Assembly (NCBI RefSeq): GCF_002115825.1
Contig: NZ_JFJZ01000018.1
Span: 25,330 to 89,329, forward strand
DNA: 64,000 bases
Source of the DNA: Thalassospira sp. MCCC 1A01428
Lineage (GTDB): Bacteria; Pseudomonadota; Alphaproteobacteria; Rhodospirillales; Thalassospiraceae
Direction: 5' to 3'
Made by a program: the position numbers and the translations under genes. The notes under the pieces are model-generated. The model worked only from the letters and a program-made list of their open reading frames with translations. It had not been told where the DNA came from and made no database searches. Shown here one piece after another: positions 48,301-56,168 of this stretch (position 1 is the stretch's first letter; each line of letters opens with the position of its first letter).

Positions 48301-48820
48301 CGAGCTGGAAGCCCGGATGCGTGCCCAGAACAAGGGGGCGATCAAGCTGGCCGGAACGCTGATTAATGCCCGCGAAATGATTTCAAAAAAGAACGGCTCC
48401 AAATTTGCCTTTGTCATGCTGTCTGATGCGACCGGTAGTTTTGAAGTAGCTTTTTGGGCCGAAGCATGGGCTGCCTATAAAGAAGTGATTAATTCCGGCA
48501 AGCCGTTATTGTTAATTGTGTCGGCCGAGTTCCGCGAAGGCCAGTTGCGCATACAGGGGCAACGTGTCGAGGACCTGGAGCAGGCCGTGACAGGCGCGGC
48601 AGAAGGTATTCGCATTCGTCTGACCCGGACCGAGCCGATTTTGGAAATTCGTGAACTGCTTGAAAAAGCAGGGCGGGGACGGGGGCTGGTCAATATTTCT
48701 TCGATCTGCCCGGATGGCCGCATTGCGGAAATTGAATTGACAGATAACTATAAGGTTGGCCCTACATTGATCGGGGCCGTTGGGGCAATTCCCGGTGTGG
48801 AATTTGCCGAGGAAATCTGA
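45335..48820 (+). CDS. dnaE: DNA polymerase III subunit alpha
   Basis: A 1161-residue replicative polymerase subunit. The N-terminal PHP domain begins GFIHLRVHTNYSLAEG. The catalytic aspartates are Asp413 and Asp415 in PDFDVDF and Asp569 in VKFDFLGLKTL. GPGRGSGAGSLVAYAL binds the incoming nucleotide. A helix-hairpin-helix and OB domain complete the C-terminus. Length equals E. coli DnaE (1160). The ATG at 45335 follows GAGG (45322-45325). The longer frame from 45266 has no family sequence. Confidence 0.97.
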   Translation: MESGFIHLRVHTNYSLAEGAITTKELAKLCAADNQPAVAMTDTNNMFGALDFAGAASGAGIQPILGVQVGIERFGTEVVLGKAGREPDPDELVLLAQNKTGYFNLLKIVSRAHMTTEAGSTPKVRLDHLAEHCDGVICLTGGPSGPLARLLSEEQQSKAVDCLKRLKEIYDDRLYIEIQRHGLASEELVEPRLIDLAYDHDVPLVATNDCYFPRAEMYEAHDVFICIGQGAVVGQDDRWRLTPNHRFKTAEEMRALFADLPEACDNTLVIAHRCAWHVEKIDPILPPFDCGEGRTEVDELRHKSFDGLQARLDKYVYTADMTEAEKQKVAEPYNARLEYELGIINQMGFPGYFLIVADFIQWAKEHEIPVGPGRGSGAGSLVAYALLITDLDPLRFSLLFERFLNPERVSMPDFDVDFCQDRRGEVIEYVQHKYGYDRVAQIITFGKLQAKAAVRDVGRVLSIPYGYVDKICKMIPGDPAKPIPLKEAIDMEPDLRRIAREDPDIDRLLTIAMQIEGLYRNSSTHAAGVVIGDRDLDELVPLYRDPRSDMPVTQFNMKFVENAGLVKFDFLGLKTLTVIIEAVNLMRQRKDVPQDFDISAIPLDDRPSFKLLSAAETVGVFQLESQGMQDVLRGLKPDTLEDIIAVVALYRPGPMDNIPYYIARKHGRAEPDYMHPMLKPILEETYGIMIYQEQVMQLAQLMSGYSLGGADLLRRAMGKKIAEEMEKQRSLFVDGAEKNNVDRQQASDIFDQVAKFASYGFNKSHAAAYALVAYQTAYLKANYPVEFMAALMTLDMHNTDKLAIFKQEIERLGIEILPPCINNSGVAFTVENQGGVRKIRYALAAVRNVGDAAMESLVASRDANGAFKDLTDFASRIDSKALNKRLLENLVRAGALDCLHDNRRVMYENVDKILAVSQREMQARNNDQISMFGDDSGFGKDTIRMPDGRDWVPMEKLTEEFSAIGFYLSAHPLDTFGKSLQRIGVAPFSELEARMRAQNKGAIKLAGTLINAREMISKKNGSKFAFVMLSDATGSFEVAFWAEAWAAYKEVINSGKPLLLIVSAEFREGQLRIQGQRVEDLEQAVTGAAEGIRIRLTRTEPILEIRELLEKAGRGRGLVNISSICPDGRIAEIELTDNYKVGPTLIGAVGAIPGVEFAEEI

Positions 48821-49018
48821 TTGTTTTGTTTGGCAGGTTTTTGTGGGGCTTGTTGCCTACTTAACGCTTGCAATATTGGGGATGCGGCGCTAAAACCCGC
48901 CTCGAACATCGCACGTGGGAGCGTGGCGAATAGTTATGTATTCGTCCATCCGGTGTTTTGCCATTTGGCAAAATTCCTTCCCACGGAGGTATTAACCGGA
49001 AAACGGTAGGAAATTATC
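48821..49018 (+). promoter_or_regulatory. dnaE-rpsB gap and leader of rpsB
   Basis: 198 bases before the ribosomal protein S2 gene. In many proteobacteria S2 regulates rpsB-tsf through this leader. I cannot prove such a structure here. Two Shine-Dalgarno-like boxes are present, GGAGG near 48985 and AGGA near 49009, and only the second is correctly placed for the ATG at 49019. Confidence 0.4.
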
Positions 49019-49801
49019 ATGGCTTTGCCAACCTTTACCATGCGTCAGCTGATGGAAGCTGGCGTCCACTTTGGTCACCACACCCGTCGCTGGAACCCGA
49101 AGATGAAGCCTTACATCTTTGGTGCGCGTAACGACATTCACATCCTGAACCTTCAGGAAACCGTTCCGATGCTGCATCGCGCGATGCAGGCTGTTCGCGA
49201 CGTGACTGCTGCTGGTGGCCGTGTTCTGTTTGTCGGTACCAAGCGTCAGGCATCCCCGGTTGTTGCTGAAGCTGCAAAACGTTGCGGCCAGTACTATGTG
49301 AACCATCGTTGGCTCGGCGGTATGCTGACCAACTGGAACACTGTTTCGGGTTCGATCAAACGCCTGAAAGAACAGGACGAAATCCTGAATTCCGGCGCTG
49401 AAGGCCTGACCAAAAAAGAAATCCTAAACCTGACCCGTTCGCGCGATAAACTTGAACGCGCACTGGGCGGTATTAAGGATATGGGTGGTCTGCCCGACAT
49501 CATCGTCGTGGTTGATACCAACAAAGAAGCGTTGGCAATCCATGAAGCACGCAACCTGCATATTCCGGTTGTTGCCATTCTGGACTCCAACTCGGACCCG
49601 CAAGACGTTCAGTACCCGATCCCGGGTAACGACGACGCGATCCGCGCAATTCAGCTTTATTCTGACCTGTTTGTTGGTGCCGTTCTTGACGGTATCCAGG
49701 CAGAAATGACTGCTTCGGGTGCAGATCTCGGTGAAGCCGAAGAACTCCCGGCGCAGGAAGCTGCTGCTGCCGAAGCCGCCGATCAGGCTGCTTCCGCTTA
49801 A
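49019..49801 (+). CDS. rpsB: 30S ribosomal protein S2
   Basis: A 260-residue ribosomal protein that binds the 30S subunit near S1. Signature stretches are [22 protein letters not shown] and HNINLQET-like [11 protein letters not shown], then [12 protein letters not shown] and [12 protein letters not shown]. The alanine/glutamate-rich tail is usual in this group. It heads the rpsB-tsf-pyrH-frr cluster. Confidence 0.97.
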   Translation: MALPTFTMRQLMEAGVHFGHHTRRWNPKMKPYIFGARNDIHILNLQETVPMLHRAMQAVRDVTAAGGRVLFVGTKRQASPVVAEAAKRCGQYYVNHRWLGGMLTNWNTVSGSIKRLKEQDEILNSGAEGLTKKEILNLTRSRDKLERALGGIKDMGGLPDIIVVVDTNKEALAIHEARNLHIPVVAILDSNSDPQDVQYPIPGNDDAIRAIQLYSDLFVGAVLDGIQAEMTASGADLGEAEELPAQEAAAAEAADQAASA

Positions 49802-49824
49802 ATTTCATTTTATATCTGGGGATC

Positions 49825-49851
49825 CGGCGGCTATCATGCCGCCGTTTCTTT
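49825..49851 (+). terminator. Hairpin between rpsB and tsf
   Basis: CGGCGGC and GCCGCCG form a 7-bp stem (49825-49831 with 49838-49844) followed by TTTCTTT. It is a short terminator or attenuator that could lower tsf expression relative to rpsB. Confidence 0.6.
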
Positions 49852-49890
49852 AGGTGTTATCCACTTGATCGCGTAATAGGGGCTTAAAAA

Positions 49891-50814
49891 ATGGCTATTA
49901 CCGCTGCTCTCGTGAAAGAGCTTCGCGAAACTACCGGCGCCGGCATGATGGACTGCAAAAAAGCGTTGTCCGAAACCGACGGCAATATTGATGCCGCTGT
50001 TGACTGGCTGCGCACCAAGGGTCTTGCTGCTGCTGCCAAGAAAGCAGGCCGCGTTGCTGCCGAAGGTCTGGTTGGTGTTGCTGTTAATGGTACTGCCGGT
50101 GCCGTTGTCGAGTTGAACGCCGAAACCGACTTTGTATCGCGCAACGAAGACTTTCAGACGTTTGTTTCCGAAATTGCAAAGCTGGGTGTTGTTGCCAATG
50201 GTGACATCGAAACCCTGAAGGCAACCCCGTTCCCGGGGACGTCACGCAATGTCGAAGAACAGGTTACCCACATGATCGCCAAAATCGGCGAAAACATGAA
50301 CCTGCGTCGCGTTGCTTCGATTTCGGTCGAAAAAGGTCTTGTCGCATCTTACGTTCACTCTTCAATCGCTTCCGATCTGGGCCGGATTGGCGTTCTTGTT
50401 GCTTTGGAATCCGAAGCTGACACCGCTGTTCTGGAAGGCCTTGGTAAGCAGATTGCGATGCACATTGCCGCCACCAACCCGGCATCGGCAACTGTTGCTG
50501 ATCTTGACCCGGAACTGGTTGAGCGCGAGAAAGCTGTTCTGACCGATCAGGCTAAAGAATCTGGCCGCCCGGATGAAATCATTGCCAAGATGATCGAAGG
50601 CCGTATTCGTAAATATTACGAACAGGTTGTGCTGCTGGAACAGACCTTTGTCATCGACGGTGAAAGCCAGGTTAAAGCCGTAATCGAGAAAGCAGCGAAA
50701 GACGCTGGTACCGCGATTACCCTTAAGGGCTTCCTGCGCTTTGAACTCGGCGACGGGATCGAAAAAGAAGAAAAAGACTTCGCTGCCGAAGTTGCTGAGC
50801 AGTTGAAGAAATAA
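49891..50814 (+). CDS. tsf: Translation elongation factor Ts
   Basis: A 307-residue guanine nucleotide exchange factor for EF-Tu. The N-terminal module has [21 protein letters not shown], followed by the TDFV motif ([10 protein letters not shown]) that contacts EF-Tu. The core domains follow. Length is normal for proteobacteria. Its terminator-like hairpin follows at 50863. Confidence 0.97.
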   Translation: MAITAALVKELRETTGAGMMDCKKALSETDGNIDAAVDWLRTKGLAAAAKKAGRVAAEGLVGVAVNGTAGAVVELNAETDFVSRNEDFQTFVSEIAKLGVVANGDIETLKATPFPGTSRNVEEQVTHMIAKIGENMNLRRVASISVEKGLVASYVHSSIASDLGRIGVLVALESEADTAVLEGLGKQIAMHIAATNPASATVADLDPELVEREKAVLTDQAKESGRPDEIIAKMIEGRIRKYYEQVVLLEQTFVIDGESQVKAVIEKAAKDAGTAITLKGFLRFELGDGIEKEEKDFAAEVAEQLKK

Positions 50815-50862
50815 GACATCTTATCGAATTGATGCGGAAAGTATCAATTCGTGTATGATCCA

Positions 50863-50914
50863 GGCCGGCGGGGTCTTCAGAGTGCTAACACCCTGTTGCT
50901 CGCCGGTCTTTTTA
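50863..50914 (+). terminator. Terminator-like hairpin between tsf and pyrH
   Basis: GGCCGGCG (50863-50870) pairs with CGCCGGTC (50901-50908). An inner GGGT/ACCC stem extends it, and TTTTTAT follows. It is a long hairpin with T-run, so tsf is probably terminated before pyrH. Confidence 0.75.
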
Positions 50915-50975
50915 TATCTGAAGTTTGCTACCTGCTTGAATGGTGGCACAAATCAGCGTTGAGAGGCATCTGGAT

Positions 50976-51707
50976 ATGGCAGAAAACGGCCCGTTGAAGT
51001 TTCGTCGTGTGCTGTTGAAATTGTCTGGCGAAGGCTTGCTGGGCAAACAACAATACGGTCTTGACCCCGATACCGTTGATCGGATCGCCAGCGAGATCAA
51101 GATCGTTCATGACATGGGGGCTGAAGTCTGCATGGTGATTGGTGGCGGAAACATCTTTCGCGGTGTGAAGGGTGCGTCGCAGGGCATGGAACGTGCCACA
51201 GCTGATTACATGGGCATGCTTGCTACCATTATGAATGCCCTGGCGGTTCAGAACGCGCTTGAGCGCCACGGGGTTCAAACCCGTGTGCAGTCCGCCATTC
51301 CGATGTCATCAGTGTGTGAGCCCTATATTCGGCGCCGTGCCGTGCGGCATATGGAAAAGGGCCGGGTGGTTATTTTCGCAGCAGGCACGGGCAACCCGTT
51401 TTTTACCACCGATACCGCAGCGGCCTTGCGCGCGGTTGAAATGGGATGCGATGCCCTGTTAAAGGGAACGCAGGTTGATGGCGTTTACACTGCGGACCCC
51501 AAAACCCATCCTGATGCAGTTCGTTATGACTCACTGACATATATGGATGTACTTGCGAAAGATTTGCGTGTTATGGATGCTTCCGCTATTTCTTTGGCGC
51601 GTGAAAATGATATTCCCGTAATCGTATTTTCTTTGCATAATCCGGGCGCTTTTGCCGACGTTGTTTGTGCAAAAGGTACGTTTACGATTATTTCGAATGG
51701 AGACTGA
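50976..51707 (+). CDS. pyrH: UMP kinase
   Basis: A 243-residue amino-acid-kinase-fold enzyme that phosphorylates UMP to UDP. It has [39 protein letters not shown] and DGVYTADPK, all family motifs. The ATG at 50976 lies 9 bases after GAGAGG. The in-frame ATG at 50940 has no ribosome site. It ends two bases before frr. Confidence 0.96.
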   Translation: MAENGPLKFRRVLLKLSGEGLLGKQQYGLDPDTVDRIASEIKIVHDMGAEVCMVIGGGNIFRGVKGASQGMERATADYMGMLATIMNALAVQNALERHGVQTRVQSAIPMSSVCEPYIRRRAVRHMEKGRVVIFAAGTGNPFFTTDTAAALRAVEMGCDALLKGTQVDGVYTADPKTHPDAVRYDSLTYMDVLAKDLRVMDASAISLARENDIPVIVFSLHNPGAFADVVCAKGTFTIISNGD

Positions 51708-51709
51708 AG

Positions 51710-52273
51710 GTGTCTGACGTTGCTGGCCTAAAAAAAGACCTGTCCCGCCGTATGGAAGGGGCCCTTGAAGTGTTGCACAAGGAATTCACCGGTCTGCGTA
51801 CCGGTCGCGCCAGTGTTAGCCTTCTCGACCCGGTCATGGTTGAAGCCTACGGGACGATGACGCCGCTTAACCAGGTTGGGTCGGTCAGTGTTCCTGAATC
51901 GCGGATGCTGTCGGTTCAGGTTTGGGACAAAACGATGGTTAAGTCGGTTGAAAAGGCCATTCGTAATTCCGGTCTTGGTTTGAACCCGGCTGCCGATGGT
52001 ACCCTTGTTCGGGTGCCGATTCCTGCTCTGAACGAAGAACGCCGTGCTGATCTTAGCAAGGTTGCCGGTAAGTATTCCGAGCAGGCCCGTATTTCTGTGC
52101 GTAACGTGCGTCGTGACGGCATGGATCAGCTGAAGAAATGGGAAAAAGACAGCATCATTTCCGAAGACACATTGCGTTCCGAGGAAAAAGAAATTCAGAA
52201 GCTGACCGATAAGGTGATTGCCGATATCGACGAAGCTCTGGCCCATAAAGAACAGGAAATCATGCAAGTCTGA
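51710..52273 (+). CDS. frr: Ribosome recycling factor
   Basis: A 187-residue factor that with EF-G splits the post-termination ribosome. It is a tRNA-like three-helix bundle with [20 protein letters not shown] and VRNVRRDG. The GTG start at 51710 follows GGAG (51699-51702). pyrH-frr is a common pair. Confidence 0.97.
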   Translation: MSDVAGLKKDLSRRMEGALEVLHKEFTGLRTGRASVSLLDPVMVEAYGTMTPLNQVGSVSVPESRMLSVQVWDKTMVKSVEKAIRNSGLGLNPAADGTLVRVPIPALNEERRADLSKVAGKYSEQARISVRNVRRDGMDQLKKWEKDSIISEDTLRSEEKEIQKLTDKVIADIDEALAHKEQEIMQV

Positions 52274-52275
52274 CC

Positions 52276-53016
52276 ATGACTGTTCTGGCATCGAACCTTA
52301 AGCCGTCTGGCGACCAAATTGTTCCGCGCCATGTTGCCATCATTATGGATGGCAACGGGCGTTGGGCACGTGCGCGTGGAAAGCCCAGGACAGCCGGACA
52401 TCGAGCCGGTGTCGAAGCCGTTCGGCGTACTGTGCAGGCTGCTGCCGAAATAGGCATTGAATATCTGACACTTTACGGTTTCTCGACGGAAAACTGGAAG
52501 CGCCCGGAAGGTGAAGTCAGTGATCTGATGGGGCTGCTACGTCTGTTTATCAAACGTGAGCTGGGTGCTCTGGATAAAAATGGTGTTCAGATCAAAATTA
52601 TTGGTGATCGGGACCGTTTTGCCCCGGACATCCGTGCATTGCTTGATAACGCAGAAAAGCGAACCGTTTCGAATTCGCGCCTGAAACTGACAATTGCGCT
52701 TAGTTATGGTGCAAGGTCTGAACTGGTGGATGCTGTTCGCCAGATTGCCCGGCGGGTTGCCCTGGGCGAATTGTCAGAAAGCAACATAAACGAAGACCTG
52801 ATTGAACAAAATCTTGCAACTGCCGGTATGCCGGACCCCGATTTGTTGATCAGAACAAGTGGTGAGCAGCGAATCAGTAATTTTTTGTTGTGGCAGTCTG
52901 CCTATACCGAATTTGTGTTTGACGAGGTGCTTTGGCCCGATTTTGACCGGCAACATCTGGAACAGGCAATAGAAAATTTTGCCGGGCGGGAGCGGCGTTT
53001 TGGCGCAGTCCTCTGA
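52276..53016 (+). CDS. uppS: Undecaprenyl diphosphate synthase
   Basis: A 246-residue cis-prenyltransferase that makes C55 undecaprenyl-PP, the lipid carrier for peptidoglycan and O-antigen. The catalytic loop HVAIIMDGNGRWA has Asp25, followed by HRAGVEAVRR, YGFSTENWKRP and RTSGEQRISNFLLWQ. It starts two bases after frr and overlaps cdsA. Confidence 0.97.
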   Translation: MTVLASNLKPSGDQIVPRHVAIIMDGNGRWARARGKPRTAGHRAGVEAVRRTVQAAAEIGIEYLTLYGFSTENWKRPEGEVSDLMGLLRLFIKRELGALDKNGVQIKIIGDRDRFAPDIRALLDNAEKRTVSNSRLKLTIALSYGARSELVDAVRQIARRVALGELSESNINEDLIEQNLATAGMPDPDLLIRTSGEQRISNFLLWQSAYTEFVFDEVLWPDFDRQHLEQAIENFAGRERRFGAVL

Positions 53017-53815
53017 AGTAAGTGTTCCACCGAAATCCGGTCTGGGGTTGCGCATTGCATCGGCTCTGGTGATGGCCCCTGTTGCTGTTGCCGCGGTGTG
53101 GTTCGGCTCACCTTGGTTTGGCATGCTGATTTTTGTTTTTAGCGCCGCCATGACCTGGGAATGGTTGCGCATGTGCGCGCCTGATCGTGCCTTGCCTTTG
53201 GCTGTTGTTTCTGGTTTTGGTCTTGCCATTGCTATGTATGCGCAGTTTCTTGCGCCTCAAATATTGGTGCTTATACCAGTTGCTGTGACGGCCCTTGTCG
53301 TGGTGGCGCTGTGCGGGCGTGAACGGTTGCTGGTGTCGGTCGGATGTGTCTTTATTCCGCTTACTGCCCTTGCCGTACAGTGGTTGCGGGTGTGGCATCA
53401 GGATGGCCTGTTGCTGATCATGTGGCTGTTTTTGATTGTATGGGCGACCGATACAGGCGCATATGCATTTGGTCGTGCAATTGGTGGCCCCAAACTGGCC
53501 CCCAGGTTTAGTCCGAAAAAAACCTGGGCGGGTTTGGTTGGGGGAATGATTTGTGCCGCAATTATTGGTGGTCTGATTGTTCATTTCAGCGGCGGTGCAG
53601 CTATCTGGGCCATAACGTTTGCCAGTGCCGTGCTGGCGATTGTTGCCCAAATTGGTGATCTGGCGGAATCGGCCCTTAAACGTCGATTTGGTGTGAAAGA
53701 CAGCAGCAATTTAATTCCTGGTCATGGTGGTTTTCTGGACCGGGCCGATGGAATGCTTTCGGTTTTGCCTGTTGCCTTTGTACTTGTTTATTTTTTCGGT
53801 CTGGGTCTGCGCTAG
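53000..53815 (+). CDS. cdsA: Phosphatidate cytidylyltransferase
   Basis: A 271-residue polytopic enzyme that makes CDP-diacylglycerol, precursor of all phospholipids. About eight hydrophobic segments are seen. The signature is in ATDTGAYAFGRAIGG, SPKKTWAGLVGG and the C-terminal SALKRRFGVKDSSNLIPGHGG. I chose the TTG at 53000, which follows GGGAG by 7 bases and lies inside uppS. A TTG at 52979 is in-frame but has no ribosome site. No ATG is near. Confidence 0.92.
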   Translation: MAQSSEVSVPPKSGLGLRIASALVMAPVAVAAVWFGSPWFGMLIFVFSAAMTWEWLRMCAPDRALPLAVVSGFGLAIAMYAQFLAPQILVLIPVAVTALVVVALCGRERLLVSVGCVFIPLTALAVQWLRVWHQDGLLLIMWLFLIVWATDTGAYAFGRAIGGPKLAPRFSPKKTWAGLVGGMICAAIIGGLIVHFSGGAAIWAITFASAVLAIVAQIGDLAESALKRRFGVKDSSNLIPGHGGFLDRADGMLSVLPVAFVLVYFFGLGLR

Positions 53816-53863
53816 GACTAGCACTAGCAAAGTTCTTTGACCGGTTTGTTATATTGGTGCCGG

Positions 53864-55030
53864 ATGTCGGTTACGAAATCTGTGTGTATTATGGGCGTCA
53901 CGGGCTCGATCGGTAAAAGTACTGCCGATGTGGTTCTGGCCCATCCTGATCGTTACCGGGTCGATGCGGTGACTGCGCATCGCAATGTCGATGAACTTGC
54001 ATCAATGGCTATCAAGCTCGGTGCCCGTTTTGCAGTTATCGCTGATGAAGCACTTTTCAATGATTTAAAAGTAGCACTTGCCGGTTCGGGGATTGAAGCA
54101 GGGGCAGGGGAAAATGCCCTGATTGAAGCGGCCTGTCGTCCTTCGGATATTGTTATTGCGGGTATTGTTGGCGCGGCAGGATTACGTGCCACACTGGCCG
54201 CTGTTCGCCGCGGCGCTGTCATCGGCCTGGCCAACAAGGAAACCCTTGTTTGTGCGGGCGAATTGATGACAGATGAAGTGCGGCGTTATAATGCCACAAT
54301 TATTCCTGTCGATTCTGAACATAGCGCAATTTTTCAGGTCCTTGATGATCGTGCGCCAGACCGGATCGAACGAATATTGCTCACGGCTTCGGGCGGACCG
54401 TTTCGAACGTGGTCATTAAGCGATATGGCCGCGGTTAGCCGTGAACAGGCGCTTGCTCATCCGAACTGGAGCATGGGGGCAAAAATTTCAATCGATTCTG
54501 CCACCATGATGAATAAGGGGCTTGAACTTATCGAAGCTTGCCGTCTTTTTCCCGTGGCCGAAAGCAAGGTCGAAATACTGGTGCATCCGCAATCAGTCAT
54601 TCACAGCATGGTAGAATATGTGGATGGATCGGTGCTGGCCCAGCTTGGCACGCCTGATATGCGCACCCCCATTGCTTATGCGCTGGGGTGGCCTGAACGC
54701 CTGCCATTGGCGTTGCCGCGGCTTGATTTTGCTGCTATCGGCCAGTTTAGTTTCGAAGCACCCGATGAAGAACGTTTTCCCGCATTGAGATTGGCGCGTG
54801 AAGCCTTGCGCGCAGGCGGGACCCTGCCTATTGTTCTTAACGCTGCGAACGAGGTTGCTGTTGCGGCGTTTCTTGCAGGGCGTATTGGTTTTCTTGATAT
54901 CACAAAGCTGGTCGAAGCAGTTATGGTCGCCCATGCTGGCGAAAAACTGAGCGATATTGATCATGTGTTCGCGACGGATGATCTGGCGCGGCGTTTGACT
55001 AAAGACATGATTGAACGACTATGCCTTTAA
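53864..55030 (+). CDS. dxr: 1-deoxy-D-xylulose 5-phosphate reductoisomerase
   Basis: A 388-residue NADPH-dependent enzyme of the MEP pathway, which supplies isoprenoid precursors, including for UppS next door. The dinucleotide motif is GVTGSIGKST (11-20), the metal site VDSEHSAIFQ, and the flexible loop SWMGAK-like NWSMGAKISIDSATMMNKGLE. The ribosome site is weak. The longer frame from 53837 adds residues not seen in the family. Confidence 0.96.
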   Translation: MSVTKSVCIMGVTGSIGKSTADVVLAHPDRYRVDAVTAHRNVDELASMAIKLGARFAVIADEALFNDLKVALAGSGIEAGAGENALIEAACRPSDIVIAGIVGAAGLRATLAAVRRGAVIGLANKETLVCAGELMTDEVRRYNATIIPVDSEHSAIFQVLDDRAPDRIERILLTASGGPFRTWSLSDMAAVSREQALAHPNWSMGAKISIDSATMMNKGLELIEACRLFPVAESKVEILVHPQSVIHSMVEYVDGSVLAQLGTPDMRTPIAYALGWPERLPLALPRLDFAAIGQFSFEAPDEERFPALRLAREALRAGGTLPIVLNAANEVAVAAFLAGRIGFLDITKLVEAVMVAHAGEKLSDIDHVFATDDLARRLTKDMIERLCL

Positions 55031-55061
55031 AGGCCCCGAACAATTCGAGGAATCCTACCTG

Positions 55062-56168
55062 ATGGTCACTATCCTGTCGTTTCTTTTTGTGTTGTCCGTT
55101 CTGGTATTTGTCCACGAGTTTGGGCATTACTGGGTCGCGATCAAGGCCGGGGTAAAAGTTGAGTCTTTTTCCATCGGTTTTGGGCCGGAAATCGTCGGCT
55201 GGAACGATAAAAGTGGGACACGCTGGAAAATTAGTGCCTTGCCGCTGGGCGGTTATGTCAAGATGTACGGTGACATGAACCCGGCCAGCGCGGGCATCCG
55301 GGATGACCTGCCTGCGGAAGACCGGCAATATGCCTTTCATCATAAAGGCCTTTTGGCGCGCGCCGCCATTGTGTTTGCGGGTCCTTTTGCCAATTTTATT
55401 TTCGCGATTGTCATTTTCACCGTTTTATTTGCCGCTGTAGGTCAGCAACGTGCCTTGCCAGTGGTTGGAACGGTTACTGACGGTAGCGCAGCTGCATCGG
55501 CTGGGTTGTTACCCAAAGACCGGATTGTTGCCGTGGACGGCCAGAAAATTGAATGGTTTGACGAACTTTCGGTGCAAATCAGACAAAAACCGGGTCAAAG
55601 TGTTGACCTGACGGTGATGCGCGATGGCAAAACCATTGATGTGATGGCAACCCCGCAAGCTGTTAGCGAAGGCGAGGGACCAAACGCGATCACGTATGGC
55701 AGGCTTGGTGTCTCCGCCGGCGATTTTGTTGCGCAACGCGACGGTATTTTTGATGCTGTCGGACATGGCGTTTCGACGACTTTTGGAATTGTCACGCAAA
55801 CATTTGGCGCAATCGGTGAAATGATTGCCGGTGAACGCGATAGTTCCGAGCTTGGCGGCCCGATCCGGATAGCGCAAATGTCGGGACAGGTTGCCGAAGG
55901 CGGTATCGCGCCGCTTCTGTCATTTATGGGATATCTATCTGTTAGCCTTGGCCTGATTAATTTGATGCCGGTGCCGCTTTTGGATGGCGGACATCTGGTG
56001 TTTTATCTGATCGAAGCCTTGCGCGGAAAACCAATGAGTGCGAAAGCGCAAGAATATGGTTTCCGTCTGGGCGCGGGTTTGGTATTCAGCTTAATCATTT
56101 TTGCAACATGGAATGATCTGTCGCATCTTGGCGTATGGAATTTTTTTAAAGGCCTGGCTGGCGGATGA
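55062..56168 (+). CDS. rseP: Site-2 intramembrane metalloprotease RseP
   Basis: A 368-residue zinc protease in the inner membrane. The active site is HEFGH (His18, Glu19, His22) in the first helix, with the third ligand in LLDGGHLVFY. One PDZ domain lies at about 120-200, where E. coli has two. It cleaves membrane-bound anti-sigma factors and leftover signal peptides. The ATG at 55062 follows GAGGA. The 51-base longer in-frame start at 55011 lies inside dxr. It overlaps bamA by four bases (ATGA). Confidence 0.94.
   Translation: MVTILSFLFVLSVLVFVHEFGHYWVAIKAGVKVESFSIGFGPEIVGWNDKSGTRWKISALPLGGYVKMYGDMNPASAGIRDDLPAEDRQYAFHHKGLLARAAIVFAGPFANFIFAIVIFTVLFAAVGQQRALPVVGTVTDGSAAASAGLLPKDRIVAVDGQKIEWFDELSVQIRQKPGQSVDLTVMRDGKTIDVMATPQAVSEGEGPNAITYGRLGVSAGDFVAQRDGIFDAVGHGVSTTFGIVTQTFGAIGEMIAGERDSSELGGPIRIAQMSGQVAEGGIAPLLSFMGYLSVSLGLINLMPVPLLDGGHLVFYLIEALRGKPMSAKAQEYGFRLGAGLVFSLIIFATWNDLSHLGVWNFFKGLAGG

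Noticed and set aside
48821..49009. 62-codon frame directly after dnaE
   Set aside because: Its ATG abuts the dnaE stop region but has no ribosome site or family similarity. It lies in the rpsB leader.
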